Below, in pieces: positions 16,868-25,018 of a stretch of 64,000 bases of DNA; the stretch's first letter is position 1, and every line of letters begins with the position of its first letter. Source of the DNA: Alteraurantiacibacter buctensis (GTDB lineage Bacteria; Pseudomonadota; Alphaproteobacteria; Sphingomonadales; Sphingomonadaceae); contig NZ_WTYV01000003.1 in NCBI RefSeq assembly GCF_009827655.1, positions 124,001 to 188,000 on the forward strand. The letters run 5' to 3'. The notes beneath the pieces are model-generated. The model was not told the origin of the DNA, made no database searches, and saw only the letters and a program-made list of their open reading frames with translations. Made by a program: the position numbers and the translations under genes.

Positions 16868-17511
16868 TCGCCGTCTTCCACCGCCAGCGAGGACTTGAGC
16901 GGGTTGAACCGGTGCGGCAGTGCGGGGTTGCCGATGACCAGTGTCCCGTCGGCCACATGCTTGCGGACCACGGCCCCGGCCGACACGATCGCGCCCGTGC
17001 CGATCCTGATGTTGGGCAAGACGACTGCGCCCGCGCCGATTACCGATCCGGCCCCGACGTGAATATTGCCCGCCAGGACAGCCCCCGGCCCGACCGAAAC
17101 GAAATCGCCCAGCATGCAGTGATGGCCCAGCGAAGCGCTGCGATTGACCAGCACGCCTTCCCCAAGGATCGAAAGGCCGCCGATCACCACGCCGGCATTG
17201 ACGAAGGTGCCTGCACCCAGCCGCAGGCTGCGCGGCACAACGGCTGTGGGATCGACCAGCGCCGCAGCCGGCGACAGCCCCAGTGCCAGGGCCTGATCCC
17301 ACAATTCGCGGCGTCGTAGCGGGGCGAAGGCAGGAGCGAGGAAGGAAGCGCCGGGCGGGGCGACGAAATCCGCCAGGTCAACAAGTACCCGCCGATCGAG
17401 CAGGCGCGGGACGCCACCGATGCTGACAGCAGCCGCCAATGGCATGCCACACCGCGCCAGCGTTTCCTCATAGTCAATCACGAGGGGGCTGCGAATACCG
17501 AACAGGATCAT
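16864..17511 (-). CDS. NeuD/PglD-like hexapeptide acyltransferase
   Basis: A 215-residue protein with a small N-terminal domain followed by a left-handed beta-helix of hexapeptide repeats, as in sugar O- or N-acyltransferases such as NeuD and PglD. Repeats are clear in VVPRSLRLGAGTFVNAGVVI and GAGSVIGAGAVVLPNIRIGT; the likely catalytic histidine is in SASLGHHCML. It would pass an acyl group from a CoA or carrier donor to a sugar or amino sugar. It is the first gene of the six-gene operon; its stop overlaps the ligase start. About 100 bases separate it from the B12 operon upstream, on the same strand. Confidence 0.8.
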   Translation of the reverse strand: MILFGIRSPLVIDYEETLARCGMPLAAAVSIGGVPRLLDRRVLVDLADFVAPPGASFLAPAFAPLRRRELWDQALALGLSPAAALVDPTAVVPRSLRLGAGTFVNAGVVIGGLSILGEGVLVNRSASLGHHCMLGDFVSVGPGAVLAGNIHVGAGSVIGAGAVVLPNIRIGTGAIVSAGAVVRKHVADGTLVIGNPALPHRFNPLKSSLAVEDGE

Positions 17512-17610
17512 CCGCTGTTCCTTTACTTACAGCGCGAAGATACTCAAGCCAGCCTTCGAAACCACCCGATCAGAGTTTCCCGGGGCCATGATCCTGCGCA
17601 TCGTTCCCGA

Positions 17611-18354
17611 TCAGGTTTGCCGCCGCAACCCCAGCGCACGGGCGCCGGGCTGGCCCATCCACTCGGCCTTGACCTGCCACACCGCAGCAAGCACATCGCC
17701 GGCCAGCGCCACGTCCGGCGCATCGTCTGCTACCACACGGCCGCAGTGCAGCACGATCACCCGGTCAGCCCAGTTCATCGCTGCGGCCAGATCATGCATC
17801 ACCAGCACCACCGCCTGCCCGCCATCGGCCAGGTCGCGCAGATGCGCCAGCAGGCTGGTCTGGTGCGCCAGATCGAGACCGGCGAGCGGCTCGTCAGCCA
17901 GGATCCAGCGCGGCTCGCCAGCCAGGACACGGGCCAGATGGGCGCGGGCTAGCTCGCCGCCGGAAAGGGTCGAGACGGGCCGTTCGGCCAGCTCCTCCAG
18001 CATCATGGTGGAAAGGGCGGTGGCCACGGCGCGGGCATCCTCGGCTGCGCCGCTGGCGTAGGGTAAACGCCCCAGCGCAACCAGCGTACGCACGCTCAAG
18101 TCCCAGGCAACGCTGGCCTGCTGTGGCAGATAGCCAAGCGTGCGCGCGCGCACCTGCCGGGGCAGGGCGGCGAGCGGCTGGTCGTGCAGCAGCACCTTGC
18201 CATCTTGCGGAGCGACCAGTCCGGCCAGTGCGGCCAGCAAGGTCGACTTGCCCGCTCCGTTGGGGCCGCAGATCGCGGTCAACTGCCCCGGCGCGATACA
18301 CGCGCTTACCCCGGCCAGCCGCCCGGCAAGATGGATATCGCGGGCCTCCAGCAT
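17611..18354 (-). CDS. btuD: Vitamin B12 ABC transporter ATP-binding protein BtuD
   Basis: A 247-residue ABC ATPase that drives corrinoid import through BtuC. Motifs: Walker A GPNGAGKST, signature LSGGELARAHLARVLAG, Walker B WILADEP, and the switch histidine in VVLVMHDLA. ATG at 18354 overlaps the btuC stop by three bases. The open frame extends far upstream, but that part is antisense-like sequence inside btuC. It is the last gene of the riboswitch-controlled operon. The family also serves haem and siderophore uptake; the riboswitch settles B12 as the cargo. Confidence 0.88.
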   Translation of the reverse strand: MLEARDIHLAGRLAGVSACIAPGQLTAICGPNGAGKSTLLAALAGLVAPQDGKVLLHDQPLAALPRQVRARTLGYLPQQASVAWDLSVRTLVALGRLPYASGAAEDARAVATALSTMMLEELAERPVSTLSGGELARAHLARVLAGEPRWILADEPLAGLDLAHQTSLLAHLRDLADGGQAVVLVMHDLAAAMNWADRVIVLHCGRVVADDAPDVALAGDVLAAVWQVKAEWMGQPGARALGLRRQT

Positions 18355-19316
18355 CACACCAGCTCGCGCCGCAGGCGCAGCAGCAGATAGAGGAAGAACG
18401 GCGCGCCGATGAGCGACAAGGCAACTCCCAGGCGCAGTTCGCCGCTCGCCAGTGGCGCGATGCGACACAGGCAATCGGCCAGCAGCAGCAGCAATGCGCC
18501 TGCCAGTGCCGAGGGCACCAGCGTGGCTGAGGGCAGCTTGCTGGTGAACGGGCGCAGCAGATGCGGCACCATCAGGCCAACAAAGCCGATCACCCCGGCG
18601 ACGGCCACCCCGCTGCCCACGATCAGGCCCACCCCGCCGATCATCAGCCACAGCAGCCGTACGGGGTCTACGCCCAGAGAGATTGCCGCCGCTTCGCCCA
18701 GACTCAATGCGTCGAGGGCCCGGGCGGCGCGGTGCAGCAGCAATAGCCCGGCGGCGGTGGCGGGCAGGGCAAGCCACACGTCTGGCCAGCCGCGGTTTTC
18801 CAGCGCGCCCATCAGCCAGGTGACGATCTCGCTGAGCGCAAAGGGGTTGGGCGACAAGCTGATCGCCAGGCTGGTCAAGGCACCCGCGAGGCTGGCCAGC
18901 ATCATGCCAGCCAGCGTGAACAGGGTGATACCGCCCGCCTTGCCCGCGATCAGCGCCAGCAGCGCCATGCCGGCGGCTCCGCCCAACAGCGCGAACAGCG
19001 GCAATAGCACGGCCTGCGCCTGATAACCCGCATGGAACGAAAGCACCGCCCCCAGCGCAGCCATCGGCGCAATTCCGAACAGGCCGGGATCGGCCAGGGG
19101 GTTGCGCAGATAGCCCTGCATCGCCGCCCCAGCCGCGCCCAGTCCGCCGCCCAACACCAGCGCCAGCGCCGCGCGTGGCAGACGCAGTTCCAGCAGGATC
19201 ACCCCCGCCTGCGGCACCGGCGTGGCGAAAGGGTCGAGCCACACCTGTCCTGCCAGCAGCGACAGCGGCATGGCCACGGTCAGCAACCCGGCAAGGATCA
19301 GGACAACCCGGTTCAT
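18354..19316 (-). CDS. btuC: Vitamin B12 ABC transporter permease BtuC
   Basis: A 320-residue permease of the FecCD/BtuC family with about ten membrane helices and the family pattern LRLPRAALALVLGGGLGAAG near the N-terminus, followed by QGYLRNPLADPGLFG. The later segment GFVGLMVPHLLRP is the cytoplasmic coupling region. The ATG at 19316 overlaps the btuF stop (ATGA); an upstream in-frame ATG lies within btuF and is less likely. It works with BtuD and BtuF to move corrinoid across the inner membrane. Confidence 0.88.
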   Translation of the reverse strand: MNRVVLILAGLLTVAMPLSLLAGQVWLDPFATPVPQAGVILLELRLPRAALALVLGGGLGAAGAAMQGYLRNPLADPGLFGIAPMAALGAVLSFHAGYQAQAVLLPLFALLGGAAGMALLALIAGKAGGITLFTLAGMMLASLAGALTSLAISLSPNPFALSEIVTWLMGALENRGWPDVWLALPATAAGLLLLHRAARALDALSLGEAAAISLGVDPVRLLWLMIGGVGLIVGSGVAVAGVIGFVGLMVPHLLRPFTSKLPSATLVPSALAGALLLLLADCLCRIAPLASGELRLGVALSLIGAPFFLYLLLRLRRELV

Positions 19317-20176
19317 GCGCCTGGTTGCCTCGCGCCAAGGCGGCGGCGCACTTGCGCCAGCCGCTCCACCGCAGCAATGATCGTGGGTCCCCCGCAATAG
19401 AGCAGGCGCGGGTCCAGCCTGTGCCGCTGGGTGGAGGCGAGGCTGGCCAGCGCCGGGTGACTACGCATCCGGTCGGGACCTTCGTTGATGGTCAGCAGCA
19501 CGCGTGGCGGCTTGGTCAACAGCTGCTCCAGTGAAAGCCGGTCGGCCTGGCCAAGGCCCTGGTGGGCCGCGTGGTTGGCAAATCCTGTCCGCTGCAGCAA
19601 GTCCACGATCAGGGTCTGCTCGCCGGGCACCAGGCCATCGGCCTGCCACACGACCGCAGAAACGGGTCCTGCGCCCGGGGGCGGGGCCGCCTGTGCCAGC
19701 GCCCGGTCGATCCGCGCGATCAAAGCCTCGCCTCGCCGAGGGTGGCCGACCAGCGCCGCTATCTGGCGGATCTGCGCCCGGCTTTCGGCCACTGTCCCGG
19801 CCACACCAAAGCGCTCCAGCGGCAGGCCGAGGCGGGCAAAGGCGCTGGCCGTCGCCGGATCGGTGAAGCTGCTGCCCAGCACAACATCGGGTTGCAGTGC
19901 CAGCACGTCCTCCACCGAGCCACGCGTGGCGGTAAAGCGCGCTGCCTGTGCTACTGGCATCGACGAGGCGCGCGGATCGTGACTGTAGTGCGAGATCGCC
20001 AGCACCTGGGCCGGATCAGCCAACTGAACCAGGATCGCATCGGTGCAGGGGTTGAGGCTGACCACGGTGGGTCGAGCGGCTAAGGGAGGTTCGGGCTCTG
20101 ACGACGGCGCACGGGCGCAGCCCGCCAGAACCGCCGCCAGCGCCCACAGGGCGAGGAACGCGGGCCTGCCCTTCAC
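19313..20176 (-). CDS. btuF: Periplasmic corrinoid-binding protein BtuF (lipoprotein)
   Basis: A 287-residue substrate-binding protein of the BtuF/FepB class that captures corrinoids in the periplasm and delivers them to BtuCD. The N-terminus is a lipoprotein signal with the lipobox VLAGC, and the first lobe carries VVSLNPCTDAILVQLADPAQ and LQPDVVLGSSF, typical of the family. It starts with GTG in a GTGA overlap with the btuB stop, so it is coupled to btuB. A Sphingomonas-type lipidated form is plausible because the anchor would keep it near BtuCD. Confidence 0.85.
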   Translation of the reverse strand: MKGRPAFLALWALAAVLAGCARAPSSEPEPPLAARPTVVSLNPCTDAILVQLADPAQVLAISHYSHDPRASSMPVAQAARFTATRGSVEDVLALQPDVVLGSSFTDPATASAFARLGLPLERFGVAGTVAESRAQIRQIAALVGHPRRGEALIARIDRALAQAAPPPGAGPVSAVVWQADGLVPGEQTLIVDLLQRTGFANHAAHQGLGQADRLSLEQLLTKPPRVLLTINEGPDRMRSHPALASLASTQRHRLDPRLLYCGGPTIIAAVERLAQVRRRLGARQPGA

Positions 20177-22092
20177 AGTCGCAACCGCGCGCCGACATAG
20201 CCCACGCGGCCCGCCTGGGCATATCCGGCTGCGGTCTGGTAAGTGGTATCGGTCAGGTTCTCGATCCGGGCGAACAGTTGCAGCAAGTCTGACAGGTCAT
20301 GCGCGCCGCGCAAGTTCAGCACCTGATAGCTGCCCAGCCGCACGCGGTTGGCACCATCGTCGAACGCATGGCTGACGAGCCGCAGGTCGGCGGCGAGCGA
20401 GAGCCTCTCGACCGGTTGCCACTGCGCCGAGATCGTCGCCGCATGGCGCGGACGGCGGGCGAGGGCATTGCCGCGCGTGGTCGAGCCGGGGGTGCGATCA
20501 GAAGCCTGGGTCAGTGCATAGACAGCGGCAAGCTCCAACCCTTCGGCCAGCCACAGACCGGCTTCAGCCTCCAGCCCGAAAGCACGGGTGCGGGCGCGGT
20601 TGTCGTAAGTTCCGTTGGGGCGCCCGGCGCAGATGCCCGTACCGACCATGAAGCAGCTCTCGAACACGACCTGGTCGCGCGTGTCCCGGCGGAAAGCCGT
20701 CAGCGCCAGCCGCGCGCGATGGCCGCCCACCACGCCATCAAAGGCCAGTCCCGCATCATAGCTGCGCGCCCTTTCCGGGCGCAATTCGGCGTTGCCATAG
20801 TCGGACAGGAGCTGGAACAGGCTGGGCGCCATGTACCCTTCGCCATAGCTGGCGGTCAGTCGCAGATTGCGCCCGAGGTCATAGGCGGCATCCGTTCCCA
20901 GGCTCCACTCGCCACCGAATTGGCGGTGCTCGTCGCGCCTGAGGCCAATGGCGAAGTGCAGCGGGCTTTCGTCGTAATCGAGCTGTGCGAACAGCGCGCC
21001 GATGCCGGTGGTGCGCGCCGCGTCGAACAGGGTGGAGAAGCCCAGCCACTCGTAGTCCGCGCCAAACTGCACCTGCCAGCGATCGGTGATCCGGCCCCAT
21101 TGTCCGCGCAACTCGATCCGCTCTCTGGTGCCTCTGGTGGCATAGCCGGGATCGCTGCCGAAAGCGGGATCGTAGTTCTGCCTTTCTGTCTCGGCTGCGG
21201 AATAGCTCGTCCGTAGGGTAAGGTCGCGGCCGTAATAGGCCAGACCCGCCGCACCTGAAATCTGCCGCATGGCCTGATATTCGGCGGTATCGGCTAACAG
21301 GTAAGCGGGGAAGGGGAAGCCGTCCGTTTCCAGCCGGGCATCGGCCAGACGTCCCTGGGCGAAGGCTTCCACCTGCCCGGTCAGATGTGCGGCGATGCGC
21401 CCGGACAGGTCGAACTGCCGGTGACTGTCAGCTTCGGTGCCACCGGCGGCGGCGGAGAATCCGGCGCTGTCGCGCCAGCCGCCCGATATGCCGAGGTCCA
21501 GCGGCCCCAGTTCGCCGGCCGCAGAGGCGGTGGCATAGGAACTGTCGTGCCCGCCATATTCCACTGCCGCTGCCGGACCGGCGCGCACCGCGCTGGTCAC
21601 CGCCAGCACTCCGCCCAGCGCCTGGCTGCCCCACAGGGTGGAATTGGCGCTGCGCTGCAATTCCACCTTGGCCAGGTTACCCAGCATCAGCGTGCCCAGA
21701 TCGAAGCCCGCCCCCGGCGCGGCGGGATCAGCCAGCCGCACGCCATCGACCAGCACCAGCACCTGCTCGGCTTCGGCGCCACGCACCCGCAGCGCGGTGA
21801 AGCTGCCGGTGCCGCCGTTGCGCGACAGGACCACGCCGGGCGCACGTTCCAGCAGGCGGGTGAGGTCTGCCCCCTGCACGGCTTCGATATCCGCCCGGTC
21901 GAACACCGATACGGCCACGCCGTTCCACAAGGTCGGCTCTTCCACTCCGCTGGCCAGCACGGTGATGAAGGCATCGTCGGGCGGGTGATAGATGACGAGC
22001 GGTTCCTGCGGCGCGTCATCCGCCTCCTGCGCCTGCGCGGGGATAGCGATCAGGCAGGCCGCCGTGAATGCCGCTATTTGGAAACAGGACAC
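20173..22092 (-). CDS. btuB: TonB-dependent B12 receptor BtuB
   Basis: A 639-residue outer-membrane receptor that imports cobalamin with TonB energy. A signal peptide (FQIAAFTAACLIAIPAQAQ) is followed by a TonB-box-like stretch (DAFITVLASG), a plug domain (DIEAVQGADLTRLLERAPGV, VRGAEAEQVLVLVDGVR) and a beta barrel ending in RVGYVGARLRL. The start is GTG at 22092: GGAAGG lies eight bases upstream, and the signal peptide begins there. Longer in-frame starts would fall inside the riboswitch. It is slightly longer than E. coli BtuB. Confidence 0.9.
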   Translation of the reverse strand: MSCFQIAAFTAACLIAIPAQAQEADDAPQEPLVIYHPPDDAFITVLASGVEEPTLWNGVAVSVFDRADIEAVQGADLTRLLERAPGVVLSRNGGTGSFTALRVRGAEAEQVLVLVDGVRLADPAAPGAGFDLGTLMLGNLAKVELQRSANSTLWGSQALGGVLAVTSAVRAGPAAAVEYGGHDSSYATASAAGELGPLDLGISGGWRDSAGFSAAAGGTEADSHRQFDLSGRIAAHLTGQVEAFAQGRLADARLETDGFPFPAYLLADTAEYQAMRQISGAAGLAYYGRDLTLRTSYSAAETERQNYDPAFGSDPGYATRGTRERIELRGQWGRITDRWQVQFGADYEWLGFSTLFDAARTTGIGALFAQLDYDESPLHFAIGLRRDEHRQFGGEWSLGTDAAYDLGRNLRLTASYGEGYMAPSLFQLLSDYGNAELRPERARSYDAGLAFDGVVGGHRARLALTAFRRDTRDQVVFESCFMVGTGICAGRPNGTYDNRARTRAFGLEAEAGLWLAEGLELAAVYALTQASDRTPGSTTRGNALARRPRHAATISAQWQPVERLSLAADLRLVSHAFDDGANRVRLGSYQVLNLRGAHDLSDLLQLFARIENLTDTTYQTAAGYAQAGRVGYVGARLRL

Positions 22093-22194
22093 GCCATTTG
22101 CCTTCCGTGAACGATCGAAACACCGTCGCTCATGGCAAAACCCGCCGCCGTCCGACCGGCGCCGCGCTCCGCTGGCCTGCAGTGCACCCCGCCT

Positions 22195-22425
22195 GCATCC
22201 GAACGACCACCAGTGGCAGGTCTCCTGGCTTCCGGCTCGAACGCGCATCGCCCGCCTTCCCGGCGGGAGAATACCCCACCAGTGGCCTATCGGACGACGC
22301 GCTTGCCGGCTACAGTTGCGGGGGCAGCGCCGGCATCTCACCGGCTTCCCTTTTCACCCGGCGAATGGCCGGGACCTCTGGCGTCGAGGTGCATCTACCG
22401 CGCATCTCTCGGGTCGAAAAGTGAA
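22195..22425 (-). promoter_or_regulatory. Cobalamin (AdoCbl) riboswitch
   Basis: Read on the minus strand, the conserved core GCCGGTGAGATGCCGGCGCT leads into CCCCCGCAACTGTAGCCGG (about 22310-22360) and, after a variable part, the B12 box AGCCAGGAGACCTGCCACTG at 22211-22230. Both are hallmarks of the cobalamin riboswitch. It lies about 100 bases ahead of the btuB start, so it should reduce expression of btuBFCD when B12 is plentiful. The outer limits are approximate. Confidence 0.95.
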
Positions 22426-22796
22426 GATGCGGGAAAGGCCCGGCCAAAGGCGGGGACCACGCGAAATCACTTTCTGGCTGGACTGCCAATCTTGCCGCCA
22501 TCGTTACGATCGTGCCGCTGCGGGCACCTGTGGCGACTGCAATGCGATCCTTCAGGCGATCACCCATGGCCACCCTCTCGTGTTCCCAGACCCAACAGCG
22601 CATCGCCTGCGGCCAAGCAGCCCGGGCGCAGGGCAGGGGCCGTTACTACCAGCGGGCCGAGACTCTGGACAAAGGCATTATCCCCTCGTCGATGGCCTGG
22701 AGCCAGCGCGATCCAGCCCGGCTTGAGCCACCAACAGCTTGGGTCCTTTCGCCTGCCTGGTTGATCTTTTCCCCGCCTCTATCTATACCGTTCGAT
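22426..22796. other. Intergenic region between divergent btu and efflux modules
   Basis: About 370 bases without a convincing gene. It must hold the promoter for the riboswitch-btu transcript (minus strand) and, at its right end, the promoter and likely operator of the TetR gene. Confidence 0.5.
22783..22790 (+). promoter_or_regulatory. Candidate TetR half-site in front of the regulator gene
   Basis: CTATACCG occurs just before the TetR start and its reverse complement, CGGTATAG, occurs at 23482-23489 in front of the efflux genes. A repressor that controls itself and the pump would bind both. This rests on one shared 8-mer only. Confidence 0.35.
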
Positions 22797-23396
22797 ATGG
22801 AAAAGGTTGCCACCCGCGGGCGCCCGCGCGAATTCGATGCCGACGTTGCGTTGGCGGCGGCGCTGCGCGTCTTCTGGACCAAGGGGTACGAGGGGGCGTC
22901 GCTGTCCGACCTGACCGATGCAATGGGGATAACCCGGCCCAGCCTCTATGCAGCCTATGGCAACAAGGAGGCGCTCTTCAAGCAGGCGCTCGACCTCTAT
23001 GAAAGCGAAAAGCTGACCTATGTGGGCAAGGCGCTGGCGGCCGGAACGGCGCGCGGGGTGGCCGAAAACCTGCTGTTCGGGGCCATCGATACGGTCACCG
23101 GTGGTGAGTGTCGCGGGTGCATGGGGGTGATCGCGTCGGTCGCCTGCCAAAGCGCCGAACCATCGATCAGGGATGACGTTGCCCGCCGTGCCGAATCGTC
23201 GCGCCAGGCGCTGATCAATCGCATGCAGCGGGCGATCGACGAAGGCGATTTCACCGTCCCTACCGATGCCGAGACGATCACTCGCTATCTGATGGCCGTA
23301 TTGCAGGGTATGTCGGTGCAGGCCGGTGCCGGGGCTGATCGCCAGCAATTGCAACAGGTTGCCGAGGCTACACTGGTGATGTGGCCCTCGCGCTGA
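22797..23396 (+). CDS. TetR-family regulator of the RND pump
   Basis: A 199-residue TetR repressor. The N-terminal helix-turn-helix is clear ([20 protein letters not shown] and [20 protein letters not shown], then [11 protein letters not shown]). The C-terminal ligand domain contains three cysteines in [17 protein letters not shown], a pattern seen in many members of this subgroup. ATG at 22797 gives the standard short N-terminus; the open frame extends upstream without a good start. It lies directly before a full RND operon in the same direction, so it most likely represses the pump and is released by a pump substrate. Confidence 0.88.
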   Translation: MEKVATRGRPREFDADVALAAALRVFWTKGYEGASLSDLTDAMGITRPSLYAAYGNKEALFKQALDLYESEKLTYVGKALAAGTARGVAENLLFGAIDTVTGGECRGCMGVIASVACQSAEPSIRDDVARRAESSRQALINRMQRAIDEGDFTVPTDAETITRYLMAVLQGMSVQAGAGADRQQLQQVAEATLVMWPSR

Positions 23397-23452
23397 CGAA
23401 GCCAGAAAATGGTGCAGTGCGAAAAAAATATCGGTCAGTATAAAAATATCAC

Positions 23453-23489
23453 TTGACCTGAACGGCAGATTACGTACCTATCGGTATAG
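23453..23489 (+). promoter_or_regulatory. Promoter and candidate operator of the efflux operon
   Basis: TTGACC (23453-23458) could be a -35 element; a weak -10 lies in TACCTATCGG about 17 bases on. The CGGTATAG half-site (23482-23489) overlaps or follows it, well placed for repression by the upstream TetR protein. The region is distinctly A/T-rich compared with its surroundings. Confidence 0.45.
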
Positions 23490-23649
23490 AAATTAGGCCT
23501 GGCTGGGGTTGGCCCCCCGGCGAGGAATTACCCGCGGCCATTCAGGGCTTTGCGGGCGAGTCCGGCCATGTCTGCAACCTGTTATCAGCCCCGGGCGCAT
23601 GGCTTGTGGGCGCGAGCCAGTTCGCCCCGGATCAGGGGGTGGGGGATCC

Positions 23650-24966
23650 ATGTTAGATACGCCTTTCGATATGCATAACGACCGCCAGCGCTATGGCGTG
23701 GATGATGATTCCGAGATGGTTTCGCTCGAACCCACGGGCGTCGGGCCTCTCGATGCGGCCCAGACCGAGGGGCCGCCGCCGTCACGCCGCCGCTGGCTCT
23801 ATCTTGCGCTGATCGCCATTGTGCTGGCCGCCGCCTGGACCCTGCTGCGCGGGGAGCGTGCGCCGGCCATTGCCGCCCCGGTGCCGCAGGTCGTGGTGGC
23901 AGCCCCGCTGCAGCGCGAGGTGACCGAATGGGACGAATACATCGGCCGCTTCGAAGCCAGCCGCAGCGTCGAGGTGCGGCCGCGCGTCTCCGGCCAGATC
24001 ACCGGCGTGCATTTCACTGATGGGCAGTTCGTCCGTGCCGGGCAGCCGTTGTTCACCATCGATCCGCGCCCCTATCGCGCCAGCCTGGCCGAAGCCCAGG
24101 CGCGCGTGGCTTCCGCGTCGAGCGCGCTGGCTCTGGCCCGAAGCGACCTCGCCAGAGCCGAGCGGCTGGTAGCCGAGGACGCCATTGCGGCCAACGAAGT
24201 CGACCGCCTGCGGGCCGAAGTGCGGGTGAACGAAGCCGCGCTGGCCGCTGCTCAGGCGACTGCGCGCATCCGGGCGCTGGACGTGGAATTCACCACCGTG
24301 CGCGCACCGATTGCAGGGCGGGTTTCCGATCGCCGGATCGATGCCGGCAATCTCGTGGCCGGCGACAGCGCCCTGCTGACCACGATCAACGCGGTTGACC
24401 CCATCCACTTCAGCTTCGAGGGCAGCGAGGCGCTGTTTCTCAAGGCCCGCCGGGAAGGGCTGGGTGATGCGCAGGTGGAAATCCGCCTGGCCGACGAGAC
24501 CGGCTATCGCTGGCAGGGACGACTGGACTTCACCGACAACGGCCTCGATCCGCGATCGGGCACGATCCGCGCCCGTGCTGTCTTGCAGAACCCCGACGGG
24601 TTCCTCGCTCCCGGTTTGTTCGGCAACATGCGCATGGCTACCGGAACCACCGTGAACGCACTGCTGGTACCCGATACCGCCGTTACCACCGACCAGACGC
24701 GCAAGTTGCTGCTGGTGGTTGACCGCGAAGGCACCGTTGCCGCCCGCGAAGTGGAACTGGGGCCGCTGGTTGATGGCCTGCGAGTGATCCGCAGCGGCCT
24801 GACGCGCAGCGATCGGGTGGTGATCCAGGGCGTGCAGATGGCGATCCCCGGCCAGAAGGTGCAGGCCCGCCCCGGCACCATCGCCGCCCCGCCGGCCCCC
24901 GCAAACGATCCGGGTGAGGCGCCGGTGCGCGCCGCCGCTGCCTCCAGCGCCACCGTTACCCGCTAA
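23650..24966 (+). CDS. RND efflux periplasmic adaptor (membrane fusion protein)
   Basis: A 438-residue adaptor of the MexE/AcrA class that links an RND pump to its outer-membrane channel. A long cytoplasmic N-terminus of about 55 residues is followed by one membrane helix (WLYLALIAIVLAAAWTLL), then the lipoyl/barrel-sandwich domain (VRPRVSGQITGVHFTDGQFV and GQPLFTIDPRPYRASLAEAQ), an alpha hairpin and beta-barrel domains. ATG at 23650 is preceded by a G-rich site; an ATG at 23671 is possible. There is no lipobox. The RND gene starts 52 bases downstream. Confidence 0.9.
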   Translation: MLDTPFDMHNDRQRYGVDDDSEMVSLEPTGVGPLDAAQTEGPPPSRRRWLYLALIAIVLAAAWTLLRGERAPAIAAPVPQVVVAAPLQREVTEWDEYIGRFEASRSVEVRPRVSGQITGVHFTDGQFVRAGQPLFTIDPRPYRASLAEAQARVASASSALALARSDLARAERLVAEDAIAANEVDRLRAEVRVNEAALAAAQATARIRALDVEFTTVRAPIAGRVSDRRIDAGNLVAGDSALLTTINAVDPIHFSFEGSEALFLKARREGLGDAQVEIRLADETGYRWQGRLDFTDNGLDPRSGTIRARAVLQNPDGFLAPGLFGNMRMATGTTVNALLVPDTAVTTDQTRKLLLVVDREGTVAAREVELGPLVDGLRVIRSGLTRSDRVVIQGVQMAIPGQKVQARPGTIAAPPAPANDPGEAPVRAAAASSATVTR

Positions 24967-25018
24967 CCTCCGCGCACCCGCCACCGGTCGCCCCTCACTC
25001 CCGTCACGGAGCCCTGCC

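Noticed and set aside
17512-17610. Terminator or promoter between btuD and the dlt-like operon
   Set aside because: No convincing hairpin with a T-run and no clear promoter boxes in these 99 bases; read-through from the btu operon cannot be excluded.
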